A DNA stretch of 64,000 nt from Desmodesmus armatus (taxonomy: Eukaryota; Chlorophyta; Chlorophyceae; Sphaeropleales; Scenedesmaceae): positions 62,001-126,000 of the forward strand of contig VIIQ02000001.1 of assembly GCA_007449985.2 (NCBI GenBank). The letters are read 5' to 3'. Both the position numbers and the translations under genes were made by a program. The notes beneath the pieces were generated by a model. That model worked only from the letters and a program-made list of their open reading frames with translations, was not told the origin of the DNA and did no database searches. Below are positions 1 to 15,920 of this stretch, piece after piece. The number at the start of each line of letters is the position of its first letter. Within the stretch, counting starts at the first letter, position 1.

Positions 1-2213
1 GCAGGTCGTGCCCCTGGCATGGCATGCGGGGCAATGGTGCTGGGACCAGCTGCTATACGTCTGCTGCCGTGCCCTTCGACTCTTCTAACCGCTGCTGACT
101 GTGCAGATCAGCACTGCATAGCAGCAGCTGTGCCCCTAGTGCTGCTACTCACAGATCCAGTGCTGGCAGGGGAGCGTGACGTGGTTGGGGGTGCAACCAC
201 TGCATTGACCTTCACTGCAGTCCTGGAGACGCTGCCTGCCCGAACCTTGCCTGCAGACAGCAAAGAACAGACCCATGAGGTCGTGGTACAGCAGCAACAG
301 ACGCCAAAACAGTAGGGCTTGTTTCGCTGCTCTGGGCCTCTGTGACAGCCCTGTTGTTGTCCGATGACCCCAAATTAGAGATCGTGCGCGCATGGTGTGC
401 CGAGAGCACCACAGGGCAAGCGCGGTGCCCTTCCGCTCTGCAGGCTGGAACTGCTGCTCGACCGATGGGACACCCTCTCATCGCACGTCCATGTTCAATC
501 AAGTGCAACATATCGGCAAGGCTCATCACCTTGGGCCTGCATGGTGTTCTGGTGGGAGAGGAACGCCATCTTGATAGCCAACCTCGCACGGGCTCTGCTG
601 TCTGTTGCAGCCGGAAGATACCGGCTTGAAGCTTTGCTATTGCTACGAAAGGAGGATCGCGACACCTGCATGGACCAACAGGCTGGGGAGAGTCCATGGT
701 GGGTTATGTAAGGATGACAAATCATCACCCCACAGCCAGGCTCTAGCTCAGGGGTCACCAGCTTGGGCATTTCAAACATGTTCCCTCTGGCCTCACACCA
801 TACCGACGGGTGTGACTACAGAGACGTTCCTTTCAGGCTTCAACCTCAATGGGTGCCCCACCCACTTGACCACCAGGCGCTAACCTCTGAACTGCAATCT
901 ACGGAGGCTCTTTTGTGACATGTGAAGGCTGTCAGGTGTGATTCTGGTGGCACTTGTTGGGGAATGTGGCTGCTGCATGAAGTTTTGGACCTGGGAGGGC
1001 CCTGTTGATGTCTTATCCCTCGTGACGCACATTTCCACCATGATCAAGTGTTACCAGCACCTGGGTGACAAGACCCCAGCCATTGCAACAAGTTCCCAAC
1101 ACCCGCTGGACCATTCTGACGCTGCACAGCCATGCTTGGCACCAAGACAGCATCCCTCCAGGGCTACCCCATCAGCTCCCTCCTTCCAAAAAGGAAATTT
1201 GTTACAGAGTTTGTCGACGCTGCACTCGTGTGTGGCTGGTGACGCCATGCTTGTGGGTAAATAGAAAGAGCAAGGCTGCAAGCCCGTTTCAATGTCACAA
1301 CTGTGTGTCACCTGCTCGGCAGGACCAGGACACTGACACAAGCCAATACTCCCATAATGCCACGTCAACAGCCTGCACTGAGCTGACCCATACATGATCT
1401 TCAACAACTTGGCAGTATGGCAACACCAACCACCGCAGCAAGAAGGGTGTAGTCACCCCCAAAGAGCCCACGCTGTACCCAATGGCGTACTACCAGTGGT
1501 CAGCAGCCACTTCCACAGCACTAGCAGGGGCAGTGACAGTGACAAGGTGTTAAACGTGCAGACCTTCCAAGGACCAAGTGCTCACTCAGTGGAGTAATAG
1601 CCAAGGGTAATAGCGAAAGGGTGGGAGATGCACACCCTTGGAAACTCAAATTCTGCCACACCAGGACCTGGACAATCCCAGCCCCTGCCAAACCAGGCTG
1701 CAGAGCCCACTCCCATGCAGGGGCCACTCCAGAGCATCAACAACTGGCCAACTCAGCATGCTAGACAGACACTGTATGTGTCCAAACAATGGTAGCGTCA
1801 ACGTTTGACCAGCTCAAGCAACAGTGGTGCGACCCTGCAGACCACTCAAGGCTGTTTGTGTAAGCTGCACACTCCTGCAACCTAGGTGATGCACCCTGCT
1901 CCCAGTGTAACAAGTGGTGCGGAAGAGAACACAACCCCTGTAACACTCTTGACATGTGTGCAAAAAGGGAAGGGTCTGGGCATGCATCGTCAAACAACAT
2001 ATGCAACAACAATCTGGCACAGCTGCTGGCCGTTTGCAGCGCCAGCATTTCCAGCCCCAGTGGGCTCCATCAAGCAAAAGAGCCTGCAATCTGACAGCGT
2101 CAGTGCGCCTCCACTTGAGACGCAGCCTACAGACCGCATCAATTAGCTTCACGCTAGGCACAGCAGACCTGCGCAGGCTAGGCACAGCAGACAGACAGCC
2201 TGCTCAGCACCCT
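1..2213. other. No supported gene
   Basis: Short overlapping open frames occur on both strands, but none shows a recognisable domain, a consistent splice pattern or a natural-looking protein. The last part is probably 3' flank of the malate dehydrogenase gene that ends at 2344 on the minus strand. Confidence 0.5.
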
Positions 2214-2372
2214 CAGTGTGCTTCGCCAATGCAGTCTGGACACAGCAGGCGGACAGACTGGCCTCAGCCCTGGTATCCTCAGTGTGCCTTGCCGATGCAC
2301 TCTGGACATAGGCAGTCAGACTGACGCACTCAGCCTAGCGCTTTCAGTGTGCCTCGCCGATGCACTCCAGGG
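2214..2372 (-). repeat. Tandem copies of the malate dehydrogenase 3' coding end
   Basis: A unit of about 65 bp starts with cagtgtgc at 2214, 2280 and 2345. The 2345 copy is the genuine C-terminal coding end of malate dehydrogenase, including the stop codon. The other two lie directly downstream of the stop in the presumed 3' UTR. They retain recognisable but diverged versions of the last eight or so codons. This is direct sequence observation; replication slippage or unequal exchange is the inferred cause. Confidence 0.75.
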
Positions 2373-5300
2373 CCAGCTGCCTCTCCTCCACAAGCTCGTC
2401 TGCTGTGGCCTTCAGCTTGGCGGCTGACTTGTCATCAATAGTCAGACCCTGAACATACAACAAACGGCAGCAGGGCACAAAAGTGTCCTTGTGAGACCAG
2501 GAGGCCACAGTAGCAGCAAGCATCCAACAGCATAACCAGCCGGGCACTAGCTGGAACACACGGAACAGGTGCGCTGCCTTCTCCTTACATAGCACAGCAG
2601 CCCCGGGTCAGCCTCACGCAGCAGGTGCACACTAGCCACAAGCCCCGCCAACCTTCAACACCTGATACCAGCACAGTTTCCCTCCAGGTGGCTGAACCCA
2701 GAATCCTATCCCGGCCTGGTGCACGGCCATACGCTCAGGAACCCTGCCTCACAAGCTCGTATGCAGAAAGTGCGCTAAGAGAAGAAAGACCACACCCACC
2801 TGCACAATGCTCCACTTGCCGTCCTTGCAGGTGACTGGGTAGCTGTAGATGAGGCCCTCTGGCTGGCCGTAGCTGCCATCGCTGTACACACCCATGCTGA
2901 CCCAGGTGCCCTCGGCTGTGCCGTTGACCCAGTCACGGATGTGGTCGCAGGCACTGCTGGCTGCTGACATGGCTGAAGACAGACCGCGAGCCTGTGGCGG
3001 CAACACAGCACGAGAAGCAGAGCTATGTCAGCGAGGCACAGAAGGTAATGACCGCATGCTGCCGTGCACAGATGCCTTATTGGCTACACACACACCCTGG
3101 CACACAGCACGAGATGCGGATCGTGTCAGCTGTACACAGGGTTTTGCAAACGCACGCTGTAGGCCAACCTGTGGCAGTGCTTCGCCGGGCTCCGCCACAC
3201 CCGGCACTGTCAGCAGCGCCAGCACAGCCGCTGTTTTCAGGCGTTGCTCTTTGTTTTACTGGTGAAAGGACAGGCGTGAGACTTGCAGCTCAGCTGGCTG
3301 CAGCTGTTCGTACTAAGGGTTTGACCATTCAAGCACGGTTGTCCACTGTGCGTAAATCATTGAACAATGCAACTAGTGATGCAGCCTCAGTAACACGCGG
3401 CAAGATTCATCGTCTCACCTTGATGATGGCTGCACCACGCTGCTGCACCACAGTGATGAACTCGCCATCCAGCCACTCAGCGCTGTCAGCCAGCACATCC
3501 CTGATGGGCTTGCCCTTGACTGTGCCGTGGTTGACATCAGGGTACTGCAGGACACAGCAGGAAACAGCGGGACGCAGGCCACACAGTTGAAACAACATGC
3601 AACAGGTGCAGGTGGTGAAATGTCGCATCACAGAGCATATGGCTCGACTTGCCTGAAAGTTGGGTTGCAGGTGTGCAGTCTCTCCGATGCCAGCATTCAC
3701 AGCAGTGACACAGACAACCAGAAGACCGCATAGTGCATGCTCCTAGCTTTTGCCTCAAGAAGGGACTGCCCCACTCCCTGTCTGACCCACTTCCTGCATT
3801 TGTGGTCAAGCCCAAAAAACCCAACCCCCACCTGTGTAGAGGAGTGGTTGCCCCAGATGATCACATTCTTCACGTCAGTGCTGTGCACACCAGCACGCTC
3901 CGCCACCTGAATCAGGGGGAAACAGCAGGGAGCGCAGCAGCAGGCAGCATATACAGCAGGTCAGTCAGGTGCATGCAGCAACAAGCGGCACGTCAGCAAC
4001 ACCATGCCTGACAGGGCCTGCCGAAGCAGCCATGCCATAGCAGCATGGCGGCGACAGCTATGGCACAGTGAACCCCCTGAGACAGGCCAGTGCGCCAGTG
4101 GATCGTAATGGATGAGACTGCAAGATAACTCGCAATTGGTGGTTTTTGTTGCAGGATGCTGGCAACATCATGTGTTATGAGATCAACCCCACCCTGCAGC
4201 ACTCTGCAGATTACATGTGCCTTCTTCGCAAATGGCAGTGCCACAGCAGAGCTGCTATTGAGTCACCCCGTGCAAGCTCAGCTCTGATGGGGTCATGGCT
4301 TCACAGCAACTAGCATCACACCATCACACTCTTAACCGCAGCAGCTAGCATCACAGCAGCTAGCACCACAACAGCAAGAATCACAGCAAAACAGCAGCTA
4401 GCACCACAGCATCAGGATATGGCCGCAGCAGCTAGGATATCGGCAGCTAGCATCACAGCATCACAGCAGCTGGCATCACAGCATCAACAAATATCAAGAT
4501 CTGGCCGCACCTGTGCCAGGGCCCTGTTGTGGTCCAGGCGTGTGAGCGCTGTGATATTCTCTGCTGGTATGGAGGGAGCGTGCTCCTTCAGCATCAGCGC
4601 GTTGGTGTTGGCAGGGTTGGCCACCACCAGGATCTGCAGGCACACACATGCGTTCAACACAAACGGAAGGGAAAGCAGGGAAGCCACAGCAGCAGGCTGA
4701 GTGAGTGAGTGAGTGAGCGAGTAACATGAGAATGTGTTGGTTTGGCAGGGCCTGGAATGGATTGAGCTGAACGTACAGGAGAGTGTGCTGAGTGTTGATG
4801 CTCCCATGGGAGAAGGTGCTTCCCTTCTCCTGGTCCCTCAGCACCTTGAAAGCGCTGTCCCACTTTGGCAAGCAAAGGGCGGCAAATCCACAAAACGCCT
4901 GCACTAGCCATGTCTGTTCCAGCTGGCCTACAGGAGTGTGTGCTGAGCATTGATCCTACCATGAGAGAAAGTGCTTCCCTCTCCCTGGTCCCTCAGCCCC
5001 TTGCAAGCGCTGTCCCAATCTGGCATGCAAAGGGCGGGGAAACCTACAAAGCGCCTGCACTGGCAATGTCTGTACAAGCTGGCCTGCTGGTCAAGGTGCA
5101 GGAGCAAGATTACTAATCATCACAGGCTTACCTTGACACCCTTGTTTGCGTGCTTCTCCAGAGCAGCAGCCTGGGCTGCATAGATTGACACGTTCTTGCC
5201 CATCACATCCTTGCGCTCCATGCCTGCCTTACGGGGGAAGCCTCCCAGCATGACAGCAATGTCGACGCCCTTGCAGGCCTCCTCGACGTTGGTGCTGGCA

Positions 5301-5655
5301 ATCACACCTGTTGACAGCAAGACAGCACAGCAGCGTCACTGCAAGCACCCAACGGACATCTTTGGCACCTTCAAGCACCTGCTCTGCAAGCTTGCCATGC
5401 ATCTAGCTACCATCCAACGCAACAGAACAAGTAAAGCTGAATGCTTGGCATACCGTGCAGCAGCGGGAAAGCAGCGTCCAGCAGCTCCATCTTGACACCC
5501 TCCAGGGCCTGTGCCGCAGGCTCAATGTCCAGCAGGTGCAGGACCACTGGCGTATCTGGGCCCAGCATGGCACCACGAGCCACCATGGGGGCGAGAGCAT
5601 AGCCAATCTGGCCAGCTGCGCCGGTGATCATCACATGGACAGCGGTGGGTGCCAT
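2344..5655 (-). CDS. Malate dehydrogenase, cytosolic NAD-dependent type
   Basis: Interconverts malate and oxaloacetate with NAD(H). Seven exons join in frame: 5655-5454, 5307-5132, 4633-4511, 3906-3832, 3544-3419, 2991-2800 and 2448-2344. They give 332 residues, the normal length for this family. The N-terminus has the dinucleotide-binding GAAGQIG loop (residues 12-18). [13 protein letters not shown] supplies the two substrate-binding arginines (about R93 and R99). TRLDHNRA holds the catalytic Asp160 with Arg163, and WGNHSS holds the catalytic His188. No transit peptide precedes the Rossmann fold and there is no C-terminal peroxisomal signal (it ends GEAH), so a cytosolic location is inferred. 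The ATG at 5655 is the first in frame and sits where cytosolic homologs begin. All introns are GT-AG. Introns 2 and 3 carry local repeats. Confidence 0.96.
4310..4495. repeat. Low-complexity CAGCTAGCATCA repeat in a malate dehydrogenase intron
   Basis: Imperfect tandem copies of cagcagctagcatcaca fill the intron just downstream, in gene sense, of the 4633-4511 exon. Confidence 0.7.
4774..5086. repeat. Tandem duplication of about 155 bp in a malate dehydrogenase intron
   Basis: Copy 1 (4774-4928) and copy 2 (4929 to about 5086) both begin tacagga and share, in order, gtgctgag, ctggtccctcag, gcgctgtccca, aaagggcgg and cctgcact. They differ by scattered substitutions and short indels. The whole duplication lies between exons 5307-5132 and 4633-4511. 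Confidence 0.8.
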
Positions 5656-5793
5656 CGTGCGTCTGGATCAAGCACGTGTCTGTGGGAATAGGGAAAGCGA
5701 AAGGCTGAGCGACAGGAGGGCGATATAATTCAGTTGCTGAAAAACAGTGAACGTGGCGTCTTTATAGCCAAGACCTGTCGAACCGGTTGGCTG

Positions 5794-5837
5794 GTGGGAC
5801 CTGAGCCCTGGCAACACCCCAAGAGCTCAGGTCCCAC
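5794..5837. repeat. Stem-loop upstream of malate dehydrogenase
   Basis: Arms GTGGGACCTGAGC (5794-5806) and GCTCAGGTCCCAC (5825-5837) are perfect 13-bp complements around an 18-bp loop. The structure is about 140 bp upstream of the malate dehydrogenase ATG, in the promoter or 5' UTR. Confidence 0.75.
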
Positions 5838-6239
5838 AGCCACCTATCTCTCCTGAGAACGGTAGCCTCAGTGCTCAATGCGTCCGTTGTTGGCGCAAGT
5901 TGGGCGATTCTCGCGTTCAATTCAGCACTTCACACGTTTGATCGCCACGTTGATTGCACCTGTGCTGTAGCAGTTCAGGGCAGCAGCGAGGCTGCGAACA
6001 TCTAAGGCACCGTATGCATTATAAGAACCATTTACCATGATTGCTAAATGATTTGAGTGTGTGTCACACCTTGCGCTGTGCAGGGCCAGCTTGGGCGGGT
6101 ACACAGTGACAAGCCGGCGGGGACCACTGCTCGATCCATTCCCATACAATGCAGGCTATCGGTCGATAAAACGCAACCGACATTATAATCGTGGATTTTC
6201 CACTATGTTTGAGCCAAGTCTGGCCTGCATTTTCTCACA

Positions 6240-6276
6240 ACCAGGGCAGCAGAACAAAAGTCTTTGCTGCCCTGGT
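6240..6276. repeat. Perfect 12-bp stem-loop
   Basis: ACCAGGGCAGCA (6240-6251) pairs with TGCTGCCCTGGT (6265-6276) over a 13-nt loop. No flanking gene explains it; it could be part of a miniature inverted-repeat element. Confidence 0.7.
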
Positions 6277-6693
6277 ATCATCCAATTACAGGCTTTCAGC
6301 CCCAGGGGTGTGGATGAAAGGGTGACCACCCATCTTCTGTAATCCCCCCCCTTTCCAACATACAGCAAGGAAATAGGCGCCTTGACCTTGTTCAAGGGTG
6401 GCAGACGGCCTGCCAGCTTCTCTCCATGTGCTTACGGTACGGACATCATGCCCCCTGCTCTGCAGTGTAGGCAGATGGACTTGGCTCTGCCAGAGCTTCT
6501 TGTGTTCAAACGCTGCCATGTCTAGATCTATATGATCTATATGATCTGTAGCACTGGGTTCCCGTGCAGCGTACATCCTGTTGCGCCCCAGTACAGCACA
6601 GCTGAGTGCAAGAGATGAGCCTGCAGCATCACCATGCAGTAGGCTTTTCATTTGCTGCTGTTCATGCTTCACCTGCCAGCTGGTGTGGAGGCT

Positions 6694-6744
6694 GCAACCC
6701 ATGTTGCCACGTGGTGGTCTTGTCGTCCTTGCAACATGGGTTGC
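6694..6744. repeat. Perfect 14-bp inverted repeat
   Basis: GCAACCCATGTTGC (6694-6707) and GCAACATGGGTTGC (6731-6744) are exact complements separated by 23 bp. Confidence 0.75.
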
Positions 6745-8049
6745 CTGGCAACAGTGCACTTGGTGACTCACGTGTGACAGGCATCAGCAGGATCTTTGCT
6801 GCTGCATTGACACAATGCCATGGTGCAGCAGCGCACAGCTGTACAGACGACCGTGCTGTTTCTAGCTAGGTGGCCTGATGTCACAACCGGTTGTGCTGCG
6901 GAGGCGGCCTCACAGTTTTCTAGGGCCCTGATGCTAGCCTTCATTGTGCAAAATGGGTCATGTGAAACCTTGCATGTGTTACAGGACTGCAACCCAAATA
7001 TCTCCTATGTCCTCAGTCAGGCGGCAGCGTTCAAGGCAGTGCCAATCAGAGTCAACATGCCACCCAGGCCATACTGTTTCCTTCTTCTCATCCCACATGC
7101 CCCAACCGTGAGTGTGACTGGGGCAAGACATGCAACTGTCGACAGCACAGCCTGGCTGCATAGATGTGCCAGCCATCACCAAGTTGGTACTACATGCGCA
7201 CCACGAACACTGGAGGTGGCGCACATGCACACGCCACAGCAATTGCCCAAAGTAATGTCCAATGGGACTCTAGTGTCAAGAATGCTGCATGGATGAACCA
7301 TGCTGCTGCAGCCACGGGGCCTGCAAACCAACACCACCTTGAACCCCAAGGGCACATGACAGCCAGCTTCTAGCCAAGACGCACCGCACAGACCCTTCAC
7401 CTGCTGGCACGTCACACATGACCTCCACAGTACACACCTGCCTAGCTAGCCTAGTGCCCATCCTGCAGAAGCTGCAATACAAATAGGAATGAAATTGTCT
7501 GACCTGAAATCACCTGCCCTAGCACCACCTGCCGGATGAATATGAGTGACCATGCAATGCCATTGCTTGCAGGAAGCATAAGGAGGAACACCATGTAGGG
7601 TCCCAACCCGCTTGATTGTCACAGGTACGTCTACGCAATGTAGAGCCCGCTGCGATGTGGATGCATGAACATGACCAGCTGTGGTTTGGTCATAATGAGA
7701 TGCAGCAGCATCAACAACTGTGAAGGTTGGGAACAGCCAAGAAAACTGAACCCCAAAGGTACACACTTGGCATGCCCCATTTCAGGGACGTCACAGCCTG
7801 TCTCACACTCAGCTCAAACAGTTGGCACACCACAACACAAGATGGGGTTTGGTTGCCAGTAAAGCACAAACAGGCGTCACACCCGCACAGCAACAGACCA
7901 AACCAACAAACAAACACTTGTGGAACATGCAAGAGGCAGGTACCCTGCCTACTGCATACCACTTTGGCTGCCTGCAGGAGGGTGTCCTGCATCTGCCACA
8001 GGCTGCATAGCACCGAACCACCCAGCGTGCGCATGCTGCATGTGGCGCT

Positions 8050-12640
<4,591 letters not shown>

Positions 12641-14328
12641 ACAACATCCCTGGGCGTCACGTCACGTTCTCAAGCTGCCTGAGCAGCAAGGTGCTTTTTT
12701 GGGAAGGTGATGGCTTGCTGGGTGCGCTCGCTGAGATGCAGGTGTCTGGTTATTAAGTATGTTTGTAGCCCCAGAGAGGGCTGGCTGACATGTGTGGGCG
12801 TGGAGGTGCGCGTTTGCTGGCCTCCTGGACCCAGACACTCACTCCTTCTGCTGTCAGTCAAACTGTTTCTGGGTGCGTGCAGAAAGGGCCGGTTGAGCAC
12901 TCACCATAAAGCTTGAACGCTCGCTCATGCCCTTGCATCAGCCAGCTGCGGTCTGCATACTCCTGCTGCTGTTTCGCCTCCGCGTGCCAATTGCCGCGTT
13001 TTGGAAGGCAACTGGGCTGCTAGCAGCGTGAGTGAAGGTGACAGGATGTAGACGTATAGGAGAAGGGGTCAATGTATTTTTGCGGCTCACACAGAACCCA
13101 TACAGGTGATTTTGTTATTTGTAGCAGGCAGTACAAACGTCAACCAACATTCATTCATTCATTCATTCGCTTAAATTGTTCAAACGCATTGCATTGGCGA
13201 ATGTGCCCACAGACGACTCCTGTGCGACCCAGCACGTGGCCACCAATGGAACCACCACCTGGCCACAGCATGCTTGGAGCAACACCCCGACCCTGGCACG
13301 GCCAACCACAGCTGCAGAAACGGAACTGGCAGTCATGTTCTATTTGTGACGGCTGGAACACATTAGCTGCCCACACCGCCGCAGTGTCACCCCACATTGC
13401 TGAGGGTGTGGAGGCAGCCCCAGGCCCCACTTCTGCATCGTCAAGCATCACCCCAAGCCATTAAGCTCAGTTGTAGCACGTGCATCAGCACGTTACAGCC
13501 AGCCAGAAAGGCATAGGAACAAGCTTCGCCTCCTGATAACCCGTGCAGCAACAGCAAAGGAAAGGGGCTGACAGCAGCAGCTAGACACGCTGTTGTCACA
13601 CCCTTGAAGGCTATCCACAACAGCATGGGGCCTGTCACGAACCCCAGAGCCACCCAGGCGCTGTTCATCCCCCTCGACATGCACAACCAGAGCAAACAGC
13701 CTGCTTGAAGCAGGAAGCACGAGCAACCACATTCCATTGCAGCAGATCACTGCGACAGCTTGGTTTAAACCACTAAAGCGTGACCAGCTACTGCAACAAT
13801 GTGTCTCGTCAGGTACTACCAAGTTGTGAAGATCAGCGCAGCAGCACTGCTGCACGCCTGCATGCATCCCCATCAGTGCCACGCAAGCCACAAAACAACC
13901 ACGAGCGTCACTACAACCCAGGCTTGAAGCCATGTACAGCAGCTGCATGGGTACCAGTGCACCTGAGCATGGTGGCGGCTGCTGGAGCCAACAGACCCTT
14001 GCCAAAAAACAGGCTCCTGCCATATTTGCTGCACCACACCACATCCAGCTGCACCCTGTAGGGGCCAAAGCTGCTGCATGATGCTGCCGGAATGGCAAGA
14101 AGGCTGAAGTGCTGTCGTGAGCAGTGCCAACTGCAGTAAAGACCAACAGGGGCCTTCCCGGGGGGATCATTACTAGGGTGCTGCTCAGCATGCTGCTGAG
14201 GATGCTGACTGTACGAACAGTTCAGGAGCTACAGCATCACAAGCAGCACACTGCGCAGGGTGCACTGCAGCTGACAAGGCGTGCCAGCAGCACAAACAGC
14301 ACACCTGCACATGCGCAGCTGCTGCTCG
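12641..14328. other. Intergenic stretch with two possible unassigned exons
   Basis: Minus strand 13020-12905 is open only in one frame, reads like protein (it contains EYADRSWLMQGHERAFKLY) and ends at a good gtgagt donor. It does not join the kinase in frame by the obvious splice. Minus strand about 13690-13441 reads as a hydrophobic, membrane-like peptide ending in a stop, after an acceptor-like caagcag. Neither could be assigned to a gene. An (ATTC)n microsatellite lies at 13149-13169. Confidence 0.4.
13149..13169. repeat. (ATTC)n microsatellite
   Basis: Five tandem attc units. Confidence 0.9.
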
Positions 14329-15420
14329 CTAGCTGCCACCAGTAGCTGCTTCCAACACCTCCATAGGGTCGGCTGCTGCTGCTGCGGCGGCTTCCTGCTG
14401 CCGCTGCTGCTGCGGCTTGCGTTTCGCTGCTGCTGCGTTTGCCTCTTCCAGTGCTTTGAACTCCTCCTCCGCCTCTTGCTCAGCAAAGTACTGGTCTGCA
14501 TCGGCCCACACCGGCTGGTGGCTGCAGCACAACAGGACAGGCAGGCAGCAAGCAGACATGTATCACAGAGCTAAGCAACAGCTGCAACCAGCAAGCATGG
14601 AAGGCTCACAGACAGACAGGCGCTGGCGGCATTGGGCCTATCAGGATTAAGCACTGCCAGCAGCGACGATTTGAGGTGCGCATTGCGTCGTTGGGAGGGT
14701 TGGCATCTCCAAGCTGCCAGGAAGCTGAGGTAAGGCCAAAAGGGATTTCCAGCTGCTGAGCAGACAGCTGCACGGCTGCTCCTGCAGCTGGTCACACACC
14801 ATGCATGACAGTAGTGACTGCGCTGACTATGCAACTGCATCTCACCTCCAGCCCTTGTCTCCGCCCTTGATTTTCATAGGCTGTGCGTAGTTCACCCTCA
14901 GCACACGCCCGTAGATCTCTGAGTTGTGCATGTTGTCGATGGCTGCTGCTGCATCCTCCTTCTCCTCAAACTCTATGAAGCCAAACCCTGGCGGGTTGCA
15001 CACACAGGCAACAGAAAGTACACAGGTCACCTCTTGACCCTGTTTGGCAGCGAGCACTGCTGCAACGCCAGATAGTAGGGCTGTGCACTTATCAAAACCG
15101 TACACAACAGCCTGACTTGAGCATTGTTGGGTAAGGGTGCCTGCCTGATGCAGCTAGCAACACTCCTGCTGACTGCAAAAGCGCCGCCACACAGCATGTG
15201 ATCGGCTATAATTGATCATGGTCATGCCGTGCAGGCGTGCCTCACCTCTGTGTTTACCAGTGGCATGGTCCAGAGGGATGTTGATGTCTTTCATGTTGCC
15301 AAAGGGCAGGAACGCTGCTTGCAGGATTTCCTCGTTCACATTCTCGGCCAGGCCACCCACATACAGTGATGTCTTGGGGTTGGAGCCCTTGCCACCAGTG
15401 GCCACTAGGGTGGTGGACAT
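14329..15420 (-). CDS. RRM protein related to the N-terminal half of cyclophilin E (PPIE/CYP33)
   Basis: Single RNA-recognition motif protein, probably nuclear and linked to splicing by family. Three exons: 15420-15246, 14987-14846 and 14521-14329, giving 169 residues. RNP2 is LYVGGL (19-24) and RNP1 is KHRGFGFIEF (56-65, across the first splice). The pattern [37 protein letters not shown] and HQPVWADAD follows PPIE-type RRMs closely, including the PVW motif just after the domain. The tail is Glu/Ala/Gln-rich and ends EAATGGS. No peptidyl-prolyl isomerase domain follows: the stop is clean and the next 1.7 kb downstream shows none. The gene is therefore an RRM-only version. Confidence 0.88.
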
Positions 15421-15920
15421 CTGCCCAAGGTCTGAAGCCTAGCTACTGCTGCGTGCTGGCGTGGTGGCTGGAACTTGCTGGTGGGCACGCTGCTGATGCT
15501 GCTGCGTTGAGCAGAGGTTCACTGTCACAGCACCCAGCCTGCTGAAGCCAAGGCAATGGCCGCAAGACCGCTACGAAATCAAGTAAGACCAGCAACAGCT
15601 CAGAGTGGAGGAGAGACCAGCACAGTCGAGGGGCCCTTAGCCGTTCCGTACACCCTGCTGCTGTTGTGCTGCTGCAATGTCTGCTGCACAGCCTGGTGTA
15701 AGGGCAACCCTGCAGACTTGGAAAGGACACTTGATCTAGACCCAGTCAAGTGCAGAACCCAGCGAGTGGGACAGGAGCCACGTTGAGCGTCGTTACCATG
15801 CTTTGAGTTACTGCTTGATCCACTTTGTCTTGTGGCAGTCACCACAGCATCCAGCCAATCCCTTCTTGTCGGAACGACCTCGAAGCTTTGTGCCGCAAGT
15901 CACTCAGCACAGACACCTAT
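15421..15920. promoter_or_regulatory. Bidirectional promoter region
   Basis: About 500 bp separate the ATG of the RRM gene (minus, 15420) from the proposed ATG of the SpoVS-like gene (plus, 15921). The head-to-head layout implies a shared promoter region. No distinct core element was recognised. Confidence 0.4.

Larger units (their letters stand above)
5656..8049. other. Intergenic stretch without a supported gene
   Basis: This lies between the start of malate dehydrogenase and the 3' end of the kinase gene. It holds the malate dehydrogenase promoter and several strong inverted repeats (5794-5837, 6240-6276, 6694-6744), plus a short gatctatat tandem near 6523-6550. Open frames here look like chance frames. 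Confidence 0.5.

Noticed and set aside
13493..14191. A 232-residue minus-strand frame
   Set aside because: Cys/His-rich with no motif, and it overlaps a second open frame; treated as chance.
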